From the NCBI RefSeq assembly GCF_018129025.1, contig NZ_JAAEDI010000004.1, positions 186,001 to 250,000 of the forward strand: a stretch of 64,000 nt of DNA. The letters are read 5' to 3'. Position 1 is the stretch's first letter; the number at the start of each line of letters is the position of its first letter. The position numbers were made by a program, and so were the translations under genes. This document shows, piece after piece, positions 53,289 through 61,908 of this stretch. The notes under the pieces are model-generated. The model was not told the DNA's origin. It saw only the letters and a list, made by a program, of their open reading frames with translations, and ran no database searches. Source of the DNA: Neoroseomonas terrae. Its GTDB lineage: Bacteria; Pseudomonadota; Alphaproteobacteria; Acetobacterales; Acetobacteraceae.

Positions 53289-53365
53289 GGCGGCGTAGCT
53301 CAGCTGGTTAGAGCACGGCACTCATAATGCCGGGGTCAGCGGTTCAAGTCCGCTCGCCGCTACCA
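53289..53365 (+). tRNA. tRNA-Met (elongator, anticodon CAT)
   Basis: 77 bases with encoded CCA (53363-53365). Acceptor stem GGCGGCG pairs with CGCCGCT (one G-U at the first pair), D-loop TAGCTCAGCTGGTTAGAGCA, anticodon loop CTCATAA with anticodon CAT, and T-arm with GGTTCAAGTCC. The AGCAC..CACTCATAATG..GGGGTCA pattern is that of elongator methionine tRNA rather than initiator (which has no Watson-Crick first pair) or isoleucine-CAT. Confidence 0.95.
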
Positions 53366-53699
53366 TCGAAGTTCCCTGAACTCTGCGCTTCCTCGTTCCT
53401 CACTCAGGGACCCTTGCGGCCGTGCGGGAGCACTTTCAGGCAAGCCCGGTCCGGGTCGTTTTTCCTCAGAGGCCCTGCGCCGCCACAACCCGCGCCTAAA
53501 GGTCGGCCGGCGCTTCCCACCACTTGGTGCACTGCCCAGTCGCAGCGGTAGTCGGCCCACCAGCGCTTTCGCGTGCCGACACGGCTGCGCGCCATTCCCA
53601 GAGACGAGAACCCGCCGGTCCGCATCGGAGGCGGCTTTCGGCCCTGCCGTACTCCGGACGGGGGAGAGACAAGCCGATCTCTCCGCCCGTTGCCTGCCG
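53366..53699. other. Intergenic region after tRNA-Met, no gene
   Basis: 334 bases. No supported frame. A GGAGAGA/TCTCTCC stem at 53663-53684 is close to the end of the next, minus-strand gene. No integrase, attachment repeat or direct repeat of the tRNA 3' end was seen. Confidence 0.6.
53663..53684 (-). terminator. Hairpin after Bug receptor gene
   Basis: GGAGAGA at 53663-53669 and TCTCTCC at 53678-53684, 8-base loop. It lies 16 bases after the stop of the receptor on the minus strand. No T run. Confidence 0.45.
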
Positions 53700-54668
53700 T
53701 CAGTTCAGCCGCTCGATGCCGTTCCGCTCCACCACCTCCCGCCAGCGGGCGACCTCGGCGCGGACGTGGTCGGCGAAGCGTTCCGGCGAGCCGCCTTCCG
53801 GCCGCACGCCAAGATCGCGCAGGCGGCGCTGTACCTCGGGGTCGGCATTGGCCTCATTCAGGATGCGATTGAGCCCGTTGACCGCGTTCGCCGGCGTGCC
53901 TCGGGGAGCCATGAACCCGAACCAGGGTTCGACCACGATGTCGGGGACACCGGCTTCGGCGAAGGTCGGCACGTCGGGCAGCGCAGGATCGCGCTCGCGG
54001 CCCGTGACCGCGATGGCTCGGATCTGACCCGCGCGGATCGCCTGGATCTTGGTCGGGACGTTCTCGATCATCACCTGGACCTGATTCGCCAGCAGCGCCT
54101 GCAGCGCCGGCGCGCCGCCGCGGAAGGGCACGTGCACCAGCCCCAGCCCGAGCCGGCCGTTCAGGAATTCGGGCGTGAGGTGGTTCGAGGAGCCGAAGCC
54201 CGAGGACCCGTAGTTCACCCGCCCCTGGTTTGCGCGTGCCCACACGATGAATTCCTGGAGGGTGGTCACAGGAATGGAAGGGTGGATGGCCAGCGCATTC
54301 ATGACGCTGCCGCTCCAGAAGACGGGCACCAGGTCGCGTTCGATGTCGTAGGGCATTCGGGCGTAGATGGCGGCGTTGATCGCGCAGTTGCCGATGGTGC
54401 ACTGGCCGAGCGTGTAGCCATCCGGTGCGCTGCGCGCCACGGCCTCCATCCCGATGTTCCCGTTCGCCCCCGAGCGGTTCTCGACCACCCAGGGATGCGG
54501 GGAACTGCGGCTGGCGCGGTCGGCGAAGATACGTGCGACCAGGTCGCTCGATCCACCCGGCGGGAAGGGGACGATGATCCTGACCGGCCGGTCCGGGATC
54601 CAGTCCTGAGCGGCAGCCGGCAGGGCGAGCAGCCCCGCGGCGAGAATGGCGGCAATCCGGCGCAGCAT
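53700..54668 (-). CDS. Bug-family periplasmic solute receptor (TctC-like)
   Basis: 322 residues. Signal peptide MLRRIAAILAAGLLALPAAA, then RIIVPFPPGGSSDLVARI, WVVENRSGANGNIGMEAVA, DGYTLGQCTIG and VPFRGGAPALQALLA, the Bug fold segments that surround the carboxylate-binding cleft. Ligand unknown. Two cysteines in CTIGNC are unusual in the cleft loop. The start at 54668 is the ATG that begins the signal sequence; the longer frame upstream is another gene's opposite-phase overlap. No transporter subunits nearby. Confidence 0.9.
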   Translation of the reverse strand: MLRRIAAILAAGLLALPAAAQDWIPDRPVRIIVPFPPGGSSDLVARIFADRASRSSPHPWVVENRSGANGNIGMEAVARSAPDGYTLGQCTIGNCAINAAIYARMPYDIERDLVPVFWSGSVMNALAIHPSIPVTTLQEFIVWARANQGRVNYGSSGFGSSNHLTPEFLNGRLGLGLVHVPFRGGAPALQALLANQVQVMIENVPTKIQAIRAGQIRAIAVTGRERDPALPDVPTFAEAGVPDIVVEPWFGFMAPRGTPANAVNGLNRILNEANADPEVQRRLRDLGVRPEGGSPERFADHVRAEVARWREVVERNGIERLN

Positions 54669-54790
54669 GGTTTCCTCGATTGGTTTCGTTGCCGGTAACG
54701 TGCCCTCCAGCCCGGAAAGCCGCAATATCGGCGCCTGCACCGGTGGGCTGCCTGCCGACGACTGCCGGGCACCGTGGGAGGTTTCCTGCG

Positions 54791-55777
54791 TTACTCGGGC
54801 TCGATCCCCGCCATGGCGATGTAGCGCGCGTAGCGTGCACGCAGGTCGCGCGCAAAGGTGGCGCAATCCTCGAGGTTGTAGCGGCCGATGGTGTGGCCGA
54901 ATTCCTCCAGCCTTTCGCGCATCGGGCTGGAGTTGAGCGCCCCAACCGCGAACTCGTTCAGCCGCTGCATGACCAGCATCGGCGTCCCCTTCGGCACGGC
55001 GATTCCAAGCAGTCCGGGCAGCGCTGCATCGGGATAGAACTCGGCGATGGAAGGCAGGTCGGGATGCCTGTCCCAGCGCTGTGCGCGGGTCACCGCCAGT
55101 GCGCGAACCTGGTTGTTCTTGAGGTAGCTGTCGGCAGCCGAGGTCTCCTGCACGACGAAATCGATCCGTCCCGCAAGCAGGTCGCTCATGGCCGTCCCGA
55201 CGACACGGTACGGCACGCCCAGCAGCTGGATATCGGCCGCCTTGCTCAGGATCTCGGCGGGCATGCGGGACGCGGTGTTGAAATGCCCGAAGCTGTATCG
55301 GCCAGGCTGCGCGCGCGCTGCCGCGACCAATGCCGGAATGCTCTGCAAGGGAGATTCGGACCTGACGAGGAAGTAGCTGCCAGCCGAGCCGAACATGCCG
55401 ACAACGTCGAAATCCGTGGTCGGGTCGTAGGGCAGGTTCCGGATGAGGCTCGGATTTGCCGCATGGGTGCTCGTGGTGCACAGCAGGAGGGTATAGCCGT
55501 CCGCCGGTGCTGCCTTCACCGCCATGGTGCCGATCACGCCGTTGGCGCCGGGCCGGTTCTCAACGACCACGGGCTGGCCGGCCGTCGTCTCGATGTATTG
55601 CGCGCAGAGCCGCGCCGAGATGTCGCCCGATCCGCCGGGACCGAACGGGACAATGATGCGCAGAGACCGATTGGGGAATCCCGTCTGCGCCAGCGCCGGT
55701 GCGGCAATGCCTGCGCCGAACCCTGCCAGGACCAGGTTCCTCCGCTTCAGTGTGATGGCTGGCTTCGTGCTCTTCAT
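54791..55777 (-). CDS. Bug-family periplasmic solute receptor (TctC-like)
   Basis: 328 residues. Signal peptide LKRRNLVLAGFGAGIAAPALA with a twin-Arg-like RR, then RIIVPFGPGGSGDISARL, PVVVENRPGANGVIGTMAVK and VPYRVVGTAMSDLLAG. It is a second Bug receptor beside the one ending at 53700, both minus strand, with 122 bases between. Such repeats are typical of Acetobacteraceae and Burkholderiales. Ligand unknown. Divergent from the beta-helix gene. Confidence 0.9.
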   Translation of the reverse strand: MKSTKPAITLKRRNLVLAGFGAGIAAPALAQTGFPNRSLRIIVPFGPGGSGDISARLCAQYIETTAGQPVVVENRPGANGVIGTMAVKAAPADGYTLLLCTTSTHAANPSLIRNLPYDPTTDFDVVGMFGSAGSYFLVRSESPLQSIPALVAAARAQPGRYSFGHFNTASRMPAEILSKAADIQLLGVPYRVVGTAMSDLLAGRIDFVVQETSAADSYLKNNQVRALAVTRAQRWDRHPDLPSIAEFYPDAALPGLLGIAVPKGTPMLVMQRLNEFAVGALNSSPMRERLEEFGHTIGRYNLEDCATFARDLRARYARYIAMAGIEPE

Positions 55778-56039
55778 GACTGGATCGTTCCCCTTTGGCG
55801 TCCTGTTCCCTGCGGCATCGGCATCATGCCCTGCGACCTGTCCGAGGAAATCGCGCGCAGGATAGGCAAGCACACATTCCCCAGCCGCGCGTCCCCTCGG
55901 CGTCGATATTCCCAGGCGGAACCGTTACCCAGCCTCCGTCAGCCGAGATGCCAGGCGCCACCACGCGAGCCTTGAGCCGCTTGCCGGGGGCGGAGCCGTG
56001 ACATAACGTTCCGGAATCGTTTCGCTGGGGAGTGCGGCA

Positions 56040-56972
56040 ATGCGAAGCGCTGTCCTTGCCGTCGGCCTGTGGCTTCTGACCGGCATCGAGCCCGGCGCGG
56101 CGCGCGTGCTCGAAGTGGGGCCGGGCCGCGCCTTTGCGCAGCCATCCGATGCCGCGGCCGCCGCGGCCGATGGCGACATCATCCGCATCGCCGCTGGCAC
56201 CTACAGGAACTGCGCGGTGTGGCGCAGCAACCGGATCGTCATCGAGGGCGAGAACGCCGCGACCACCATCGTCACGGAGCGGAGCTGCCAGGGTAAGGGG
56301 ATCTTCATCATCACCGGAAACGACGTGACGGTGCGGAACCTGACGCTGTCCGGCGCGCGGGTGCCGGATGCCAATGGTGCCGGCATCCGCGCCGAAGGCG
56401 CCGGCCTCACCGTCGAGAACCTCCGCTTCCTCGGTAATGAGAACGGTATCCTGACGGGTCAGGAGCGCACCGCGTGGCTGGTCGTGCGCGACAGTGAGTT
56501 CATCGGCAACGGGAGCTGCGAGCGCGATTGTGCCCACGGCATCTATGCCGGAAACATCGGCCTGCTTCGCGTTGAGCGCTCGCGCTTCATTGGCACGCGG
56601 CAGGGGCACCACATCAAGTCGCGCGCCTGGCGCACCGAGATACTCGGCAACGAGATCGACGACGGACCGGACGGGACCGCCAGTTACCTCATCGACATTC
56701 CGAATGGGGGCGCCGTCGTCATCCGCGGCAATCGGATGCGCAAGGGACCGCACTCCCAGAACCGGTCCACCGCCATCACCATCGGGGCGGAAGGCGTCAA
56801 TCGGCCAACGCCGGAGATCCTGATCGAGGGCAACAGTTTCATTCTCGAAGGCGGGTACGCGACGACCTTCGTCACCAACCGGACCGGGACCGCGGCGAGG
56901 CTGATCCGCAACCGCATCCCGGCTTCCGTGCGGCCACTGAACGGCGATGGCCGCGTAACGGCGCGCCCCTGA
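56040..56972 (+). CDS. Exported right-handed beta-helix repeat protein
   Basis: 310 residues. A short Sec signal (AVLAVGLWLLTGIEPGAA) is followed by repeated parallel beta-helix coils: VGPGRAFAQPSDAAAAAADGDIIRIAAGTY, then NRIVIEGENAATTIV, GNDVTVRNLTLSGA, GLTVENLRFLGNENGIL and later DGPDGTASYLIDIPNGGAVVIRGN. The fold is that of pectate-lyase or carbohydrate-binding beta helices. It may act on a surface or plant polysaccharide, but no catalytic residues can be assigned. Plus-strand, divergent from a Bug receptor. Confidence 0.85.
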   Translation: MRSAVLAVGLWLLTGIEPGAARVLEVGPGRAFAQPSDAAAAAADGDIIRIAAGTYRNCAVWRSNRIVIEGENAATTIVTERSCQGKGIFIITGNDVTVRNLTLSGARVPDANGAGIRAEGAGLTVENLRFLGNENGILTGQERTAWLVVRDSEFIGNGSCERDCAHGIYAGNIGLLRVERSRFIGTRQGHHIKSRAWRTEILGNEIDDGPDGTASYLIDIPNGGAVVIRGNRMRKGPHSQNRSTAITIGAEGVNRPTPEILIEGNSFILEGGYATTFVTNRTGTAARLIRNRIPASVRPLNGDGRVTARP

Positions 56973-57037
56973 CGGGTTTCGGCGCCTGCCGGAGGCGGGG
57001 AACACGCTGAACGGCCCATTCGCAAACAGCCTCCGAG

Positions 57038-57056
57038 CCTGTCGGCGTTCGACAGG
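57038..57056. repeat. Inverted repeat between beta-helix and Bug genes
   Basis: CCTGTCG at 57038-57044 and CGACAGG at 57050-57056 with a 5-base spacer. It lies 66 bases after the beta-helix stop and 94 before the Bug receptor. Could be a terminator stem or an operator; there is no T run. Confidence 0.35.
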
Positions 57057-57149
57057 GCTGGTCAGCGGCGCGTCATGCGGCGCAGACTCCATTCCCTGCG
57101 CGCCCGGGCCGACAGAGATCGCCATTGCCGCGGAGGGAGGAACAAGAGA

Positions 57150-58124
57150 ATGCCGAACCGTCGAAGCATCCTGAGTCTCGGCCTGGTTGCGACCATGCCG
57201 CTGGCGGCGCCCGCGCTGGCCCAGACCTATCCGAGCCGGCCGATCCGCGTGCTCGTCCCGTATGCGCCCGGCGGCAATTCCGACACGATGATGCGCCTGA
57301 TCCAGCCGCGCATGTCGGAGTTCCTCGGCGGCGCCACCATCGTGATCGAAAACCGCACGGGCGCCGGCGGCGCGCTGGCGGCCGGCGTCGTCGCCGCCGC
57401 GCCGGCCGACGGCTACACGCTGCTGTTCGATGCCGCGTCCTTCCTGATCGCGCAATTCGCCAACCGCGACCTGCCCTTCGACTACGAGACGGCGTTCGCG
57501 CCGGTCGCGCTGGTCGGGGAGCTTCCCTACGTCCTCGCCGTCAGTGCCCAGTCGGGCATCCGGGATTTTCCCGGCTATCTGGACGCGGCGCGCAAGGTGC
57601 AGGGCGGCATGCCCTATGGCACGCCGGGGGTGGGGAATGTCGGGCACCTCGCCGGGGCGCTGCTGTCCTTCCGGTCAGGCATTCCGATGGAGCACGTTCC
57701 CTATCGCGGCGGCGCCGACGTTGCGCGCGATCTCTCGGCCGGCACGCTGCCGTCGGGCTATCTCGGCAGCAGTTCGATCAAGCCGGCGCTCGAGGCAGGG
57801 CGCGCTGTGGCGATCGCGCTGACCAGCGGCGAACGGCGGGGCGGCATCGAAGGCATCCCGACCATCGCCGAGAGCGGCTTCCCCGGATTCGATCTGACGA
57901 GCTGGAACGCGCTGTTCTGTCGTTCGGGCACGCCCGAGCCCGTTCGGGCGCGCCTTGAAGCCGCGGTCGCCCACGCGACGGCGGACCAGGAGGTCCGCGC
58001 ACGGCTTACGGCCTCCGGCACCACGCCGATGCCGGCGGATTCTGCGAAGCTGACCGAGCGGTTGACGCGCGAGCGCGCGATGCTGCGGCAACTGATCCGC
58101 GATACCGGCATCAGCTTCGGGTAA
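57150..58124 (+). CDS. Bug-family periplasmic solute receptor (TctC-like)
   Basis: 324 residues. Signal peptide RRSILSLGLVATMPLAAPALAQ with a twin-Arg-like start, then RVLVPYAPGGNSDTMMRLI, IVIENRTGAGGALAAGVVAA, DGYTLLFDAA and VPYRGGADVARDLSAG. A strong GGAGGGAGGAAC site precedes the ATG. Ligand unknown. It is the fourth Bug receptor in the window and the only one on the plus strand. No membrane permease is adjacent. Confidence 0.9.
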   Translation: MPNRRSILSLGLVATMPLAAPALAQTYPSRPIRVLVPYAPGGNSDTMMRLIQPRMSEFLGGATIVIENRTGAGGALAAGVVAAAPADGYTLLFDAASFLIAQFANRDLPFDYETAFAPVALVGELPYVLAVSAQSGIRDFPGYLDAARKVQGGMPYGTPGVGNVGHLAGALLSFRSGIPMEHVPYRGGADVARDLSAGTLPSGYLGSSSIKPALEAGRAVAIALTSGERRGGIEGIPTIAESGFPGFDLTSWNALFCRSGTPEPVRARLEAAVAHATADQEVRARLTASGTTPMPADSAKLTERLTRERAMLRQLIRDTGISFG

Positions 58125-58131
58125 GGCTGGC

Positions 58132-58497
58132 TCAGCCCGGCGGCGGCGGCAGGGTCCGGTCCGCGCGGCAGCGCTGCATCGGCAGCGGTTCGCCCGACAG
58201 GATGCGGACCACGCGCCCGCCCGGCGCCGTGTCGAGTATGAGGCAGGCGCAGCCGTAGCCGTGCGGGCCGTTCGTCTCGACCCAGCCGAGCGTCGTCATG
58301 TCCGGCAGGGAGTCCAGCCCCGGCACTGGTTCCCGCCCCACGCCCTGCACGGACAGCACCCATTCCCCATCCCGGTCGCGCAGCCACCAATTGGCGGGGG
58401 AGGGATTGGCGAGCCAGCCGCAGCGGCGTTCCGGCGCCGCGGCAGCGCCGCCCGCCCAGAGGCAGCCAAGGATGGTGGCGATGACGGCGTGGCGCAT
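58132..58497 (-). CDS. DUF4087 family exported protein
   Basis: 121 residues. Signal peptide MRHAVIATILGCLWAGGAAAA, then ERRCGWLANPSPANWWLRDRDGEWVLSVQGV, and WVETNGPHGYGCACLILD. The Cys-Gly-Trp start and the NGxxGYGCAC motif are the DUF4087 markers. It is probably periplasmic and disulfide-bonded. Function unknown. It is convergent with the Bug receptor: the two genes end 7 bases apart. Confidence 0.82.
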   Translation of the reverse strand: MRHAVIATILGCLWAGGAAAAPERRCGWLANPSPANWWLRDRDGEWVLSVQGVGREPVPGLDSLPDMTTLGWVETNGPHGYGCACLILDTAPGGRVVRILSGEPLPMQRCRADRTLPPPPG

Positions 58498-58588
58498 GGT
58501 GGAACCCTCCGGCGGCCTACCTGAAGCACGCGGCGTTCGCTTGCGCTCACGCTGCCTGCTCCAGCCTTCTGTCTGGCGCGCATTCTCG

Positions 58589-58627
58589 CGCGTTCTGATG
58601 ATTCCATCTGAACGCGATTTGCTCTAG
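58589..58627. repeat. CTAGAGC-edged palindrome near the XRE gene end
   Basis: CGCGTTC at 58589-58595 and GAACGCG at 58610-58616 form a stem, followed by GCTCTAG (58621-58627), whose CTA supplies the TAG stop of the XRE-DUF3592 gene. The segment CGCGATTTGCTCTAG at 58613-58627 differs in one base from CGCGATCTGCTCTAG at 62870-62884. Confidence 0.65.
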
Positions 58628-59319
58628 CTGGCTGCGGCGCCGATGTCAGGGCCGCCGCCACGCCGTCGGCGCCAATGCCCCCAGGACACCGCGGCGATCG
58701 CCAGCAGCGGCAAGCTGAGGGCGAGGCAGACCAACGGTTTGAGGAACACCTCGGCATAGGAGGCCGCCGCCAGTTCCGGCGCATCGCGCGGATACACCAG
58801 TCGGATGCGGGCGCCTTCGGCGAGCTCCGGATCGCCGGGCAGCATGTCCCGCCAGGCAATGGTAACCTCGGCGCCGTCCGAGGTGCGGAAGCGCAGTAGG
58901 GGCGCAAGCGTCTCGTAGGTGTAGCGCTCGCCGCGCTCGGGCTCCGCGATGCGGGTCCGGCGCTCGAACCCCACCACGTCGGCGACCGCTACTTCCGACC
59001 GCAGGAAGCGGGCCGCGTCGACGGCGGTCACCGCCGCCATCGCGGCCGGGATCGCGCCACCCAGGACGAGCAGCACCGTGCCGACGGGACCGAGGTCGAG
59101 CATCGCGCGGCCGGATGCCGGCCTCGCCGTCGCGGGGGATGCCGCAAGGGCGCGGGCGAGCGCCGCGAGCTGCCCGTCGGTCAGGCCGCCCTCCCCAGAT
59201 TCGAAGCGCAGCAGCGCCTGCGGCGTCAGCCCGGCCCGGCGCGTTGCCTGATCCAGGGACAGGCCCAACGCTTCGCGCCTGGCGCGGCATTCGGTGGGCG
59301 TCGGCGCGGCGGAGGCCAT
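58624..59319 (-). CDS. XRE-type helix-turn-helix protein with DUF3592 membrane part
   Basis: 231 residues. N-terminal XRE domain: ECRARREALGLSLDQATRRAGLTPQALLRFESGEGGLTDGQLAALARAL. Then a hydrophobic helix (TVLLVLGGAIPAAMAAVTAVDAA), a DUF3592-type stretch with YTYETLAPLLRFRTSDGAEVTIAWRDMLPGDPELAEGARIRLVYPRD, and a second helix near the C-terminus (PLVCLALSLPLLAIAAVSWGHW). A membrane-bound DNA-binding protein is suggested. Stop TAG is provided by the palindrome. Start chosen at 59319. Confidence 0.75.
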   Translation of the reverse strand: MASAAPTPTECRARREALGLSLDQATRRAGLTPQALLRFESGEGGLTDGQLAALARALAASPATARPASGRAMLDLGPVGTVLLVLGGAIPAAMAAVTAVDAARFLRSEVAVADVVGFERRTRIAEPERGERYTYETLAPLLRFRTSDGAEVTIAWRDMLPGDPELAEGARIRLVYPRDAPELAAASYAEVFLKPLVCLALSLPLLAIAAVSWGHWRRRRGGGPDIGAAAS

Positions 59320-59470
59320 CGGTTCGTGTCCGATTCGATGATGGTGTCGCAACTATGCCGGCACAGGACAGATCATGCGATGTCAGGAAACGACCCGTGC
59401 CAAGTGATGCTTCGCCACCACAGGGCGCTCTGAATTAACGCTGCATTTACGATGCAACCTTTCCCCGCTG

Positions 59471-59530
59471 ATTCGGAACTCGCTAACGTCGGTGTGAATT
59501 CTACGCGACTTCAGCGTAGCAGTTCCGCGA
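59471..59530. repeat. Nested inverted repeats before the 67-residue gene
   Basis: An outer GGAACT/AGTTCC pair encloses an inner CTACGC/GCGTAG hairpin in the stretch 59475-59525. This lies in the 268-base gap between the XRE gene and the small gene at 59588. Could be a structured 5' leader. Less GC-rich than average. Confidence 0.35.
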
Positions 59531-59587
59531 TCAGCCGGGATCGGGGGATTCGCGGCCGATGTCGCCGAGTTTCCAAGGGGATCGATC

Positions 59588-59791
59588 ATGAACCACGTTG
59601 TGGATCTTGCTGCGCTCAACAGCTTCTCGTCAGGAAACGAAGTTTCGCACCGACCGCCGCAAGACCCGATCGGCGCCGCGGCGCAGGCCATCGAGCAGAT
59701 CCTTGCTGCTGCCCATGAGGCGGGACAGGAGGAGGCGGTGCGGCTTCTCCATGCGGTGACGGCGCTGCTCTCGGCCGCCCCTCGACACTGA
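59588..59791 (+). CDS. Small hypothetical protein
   Basis: 67 residues: NHVVDLAALNSFSSGNEVSH, a disordered start, then a helix-rich IGAAAQAIEQILAAAHEAGQE and AVRLLHAVTALLSAAP. AAGGGGATCG is a good ribosome site ahead of the ATG. No family recognised. It ends 20 bases before the SDR gene, so it may be co-transcribed. Confidence 0.45.
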   Translation: MNHVVDLAALNSFSSGNEVSHRPPQDPIGAAAQAIEQILAAAHEAGQEEAVRLLHAVTALLSAAPRH

Positions 59792-59811
59792 GGCCCGGGC
59801 GCCGCGGCGCC

Positions 59812-60591
59812 ATGACGGCCAAGGTCGCCCTCGTCACCGGCGCGGCGCGCGGCATCGGTCTGGCTACCGCGCGGCGCTTCCTCGCCGAGGGGTGGCGTGT
59901 CGTCTTGCTCGACATCGACGGCGCGCTGCTCGACGCCGCCGCGGCCGCAATCGCGGAGCCGGAGGCGACGCTCGCCCTGATCTGCGACGTATCCGACGCT
60001 GCCGCCATCCGCGGGGCGGTACAGGGCGCGGCGGCGCGGTTCGGCCGGCTCGATGCGCTGGTGAACAATGCCGGCATCGCGGTCTTCAAGCCGATCCTGG
60101 AGACGACGCCCGAGGAATGGTCCCGCGTGATGGCGGTGAACCTGACGGGGCCGTTCCTCGCGACCCAGGCGGCGGCCCCGATCATGGCGGAGAACGGCGG
60201 CGGGGCGGTGGTGAACATCACTTCCATCTCGGGCCTCCGCGCCTCGACCTTGCGGGTCGCCTACGGCACGTCCAAGGCCGCGCTCGCGCATCTGACGAAG
60301 CAACAGGCGGTCGAGCTTGCCGCGCTCGGCATCCGCGTGAACGCCGTCGCGCCGGGTCCGGTCGATACGGCGATGGCCAAGGCGGTGCACACAGCCGAGA
60401 TCCGCCGCGACTACCACGATGCCATTCCGTTGAACCGCTATGGGCGCGAGGAGGAACTGGCCGACGCCGTCGTCTTCCTGTGCAGTGAGCGCGCTTCCTA
60501 TCTGACGGGCCAGGTGATCGCGGTGGATGGCGGCTTCGATGCGGCCGGGATCGGCCTGTCGACGCTACGGGCGGAACGACGCAATCGGTAG
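59812..60591 (+). CDS. Short-chain dehydrogenase/reductase
   Basis: 259 residues. Classical SDR: TGAARGIG at 9-16, NNAG in DALVNNAGIAVF, catalytic Ser138/Ser140 in VNITSISG, Tyr151 and Lys155 in YGTSK, and the C-terminal YLTGQVIAVDGGFDAAG segment. NAD(P)-dependent oxidoreductase on an alcohol or ketone, cytoplasmic. It leads a plus-strand run with MFS, metallo-hydrolase and an acyl-CoA synthetase. Substrate unknown. Confidence 0.9.
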   Translation: MTAKVALVTGAARGIGLATARRFLAEGWRVVLLDIDGALLDAAAAAIAEPEATLALICDVSDAAAIRGAVQGAAARFGRLDALVNNAGIAVFKPILETTPEEWSRVMAVNLTGPFLATQAAAPIMAENGGGAVVNITSISGLRASTLRVAYGTSKAALAHLTKQQAVELAALGIRVNAVAPGPVDTAMAKAVHTAEIRRDYHDAIPLNRYGREEELADAVVFLCSERASYLTGQVIAVDGGFDAAGIGLSTLRAERRNR

Positions 60592-60684
60592 CGGCGCCGG
60601 GGCTCGCAGCATCGCCCGGCTGCGCCTATCGTCGTCGCGCGGCGCCGGGGCGCCGGCAGGAAGCGTTGAACGAGCCGGAGCGAG

Positions 60685-61893
60685 ATGCCCGCCGACCGAT
60701 CCACCAAGCTGTTGCTGATCATCCTGTCGGCGATGTTCCTCCAGCAGACCTTCGCCACCTTCGGGCGCCAATTGCCGCCCATCATCGCGCCGGCGATTCT
60801 CGCGGACCTCGCGCTGGACCCGGCATGGCTCGGCTTCTACGTCAGCGCGGCCGCGGCGTCGGCCCTGCTGTTCCAACTCGGCTGCGGCAGCTTCATCCTG
60901 CGCTACGGCGCGATGCGGATGAGCCAGGTGGCGCTGGTGATGCTCGGTCTCGGCCTTGCGCTCGGCACGGTGGGGCCGAACGCGCTGCTGTTTCTCGTCT
61001 CGGGCGTGATCGGCGGCGGGGCGGCGGCGATGTCCACGCCGGCGAGCTCGCATCTGCTCGGCCGCTACTCGCCGCCGAAGCAGGCGCCGCTGGTCTTCTC
61101 GGTGAAGCAGACGGCGGTGCCGGCGGGGCTGCTCGCGGTGGGGCTGCTCGGGCCGTGGCTGACCGGGGCAACGGGGTGGCGCGGCACGCTGCTGATCGCC
61201 GCGGCGGCCTGCATCGTCTTCGCCGCGATGCTGGAGCCGCTGCGCAAGGAATTCGATTCCGACCGGGTCCCGACCCAGACCTTCCGGCTGTCGGACTTCC
61301 ACACCACGATCCTGAGCGTGCTTGGCGCGCCGGACCTGCGGCGGCTGTCCTTCGCCTGCTTCGCCTTCAACGGGCTGCAGACCGTGTTCACCTCGTACTT
61401 CGTCGTGGCGCTGACGGAACTCGGCCATGGGCTCGCCGCGGCCGGGCTCGTGTTTTCCGTCGCCATGATCATCGCCGTGCCGGGGCGCCTGTTCTGGGGC
61501 TGGCTCGGCAGCGGCCGCGTCGATCCCGCGGTGGTGATCTGCTGGCTGGCGCTCGGCATGGCAGGCGGGTCGGCGGCGATGGCGCTGCTCGGCGCGCATT
61601 GGCCGCTGGTGCTGGTCGGCGTCGTGGCGACGGTGCTGAGTGCGACGGTGATGTCCTGGCATGGCATCCTGCTGTCGGAGGCGGCGCGGCTGGCGCCGGC
61701 AGGGCAGCGTGGCGCGGCGACCGGCGGCGTGCTGTCCTTCGGGCAGCTCGGCGGGCTGCTGCTGCCGCTGGTTTATTCCGCGGCGCTGGTGACGACGGGC
61801 AGCTATGGCCTCGGCTTCGCCGCCGCCGGGCTGCCGGCGCTCGTCGTCGGCATTGTGCTGCTGCGCGCGCCGCGCGAGCATGAGGCGCGATAG
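60685..61893 (+). CDS. Major facilitator superfamily transporter
   Basis: 402 residues with about 12 hydrophobic helices. MFS features include GRQLPPIIAPAILADLALDPAWLGFYVSAAAASALLFQLGCGSF and SVKQTAVPAGLLAVGLLG in the first half, with the loop LEPLRKEFDSDR joining the halves. It probably imports a small organic acid or exports a drug. It lies 93 bases after the SDR gene and 15 bases before the metallo-hydrolase. Substrate cannot be told. Confidence 0.9.
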   Translation: MPADRSTKLLLIILSAMFLQQTFATFGRQLPPIIAPAILADLALDPAWLGFYVSAAAASALLFQLGCGSFILRYGAMRMSQVALVMLGLGLALGTVGPNALLFLVSGVIGGGAAAMSTPASSHLLGRYSPPKQAPLVFSVKQTAVPAGLLAVGLLGPWLTGATGWRGTLLIAAAACIVFAAMLEPLRKEFDSDRVPTQTFRLSDFHTTILSVLGAPDLRRLSFACFAFNGLQTVFTSYFVVALTELGHGLAAAGLVFSVAMIIAVPGRLFWGWLGSGRVDPAVVICWLALGMAGGSAAMALLGAHWPLVLVGVVATVLSATVMSWHGILLSEAARLAPAGQRGAATGGVLSFGQLGGLLLPLVYSAALVTTGSYGLGFAAAGLPALVVGIVLLRAPREHEAR

Positions 61894-61908
61894 GCAAGGG
61901 AGGCAGGC

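Noticed and set aside
53289..53365. tRNA-Met as an attachment site for an integrated island
   Set aside because: No integrase gene, no repeat of the tRNA 3' end downstream, and neighbours on both sides are ordinary chromosomal genes.
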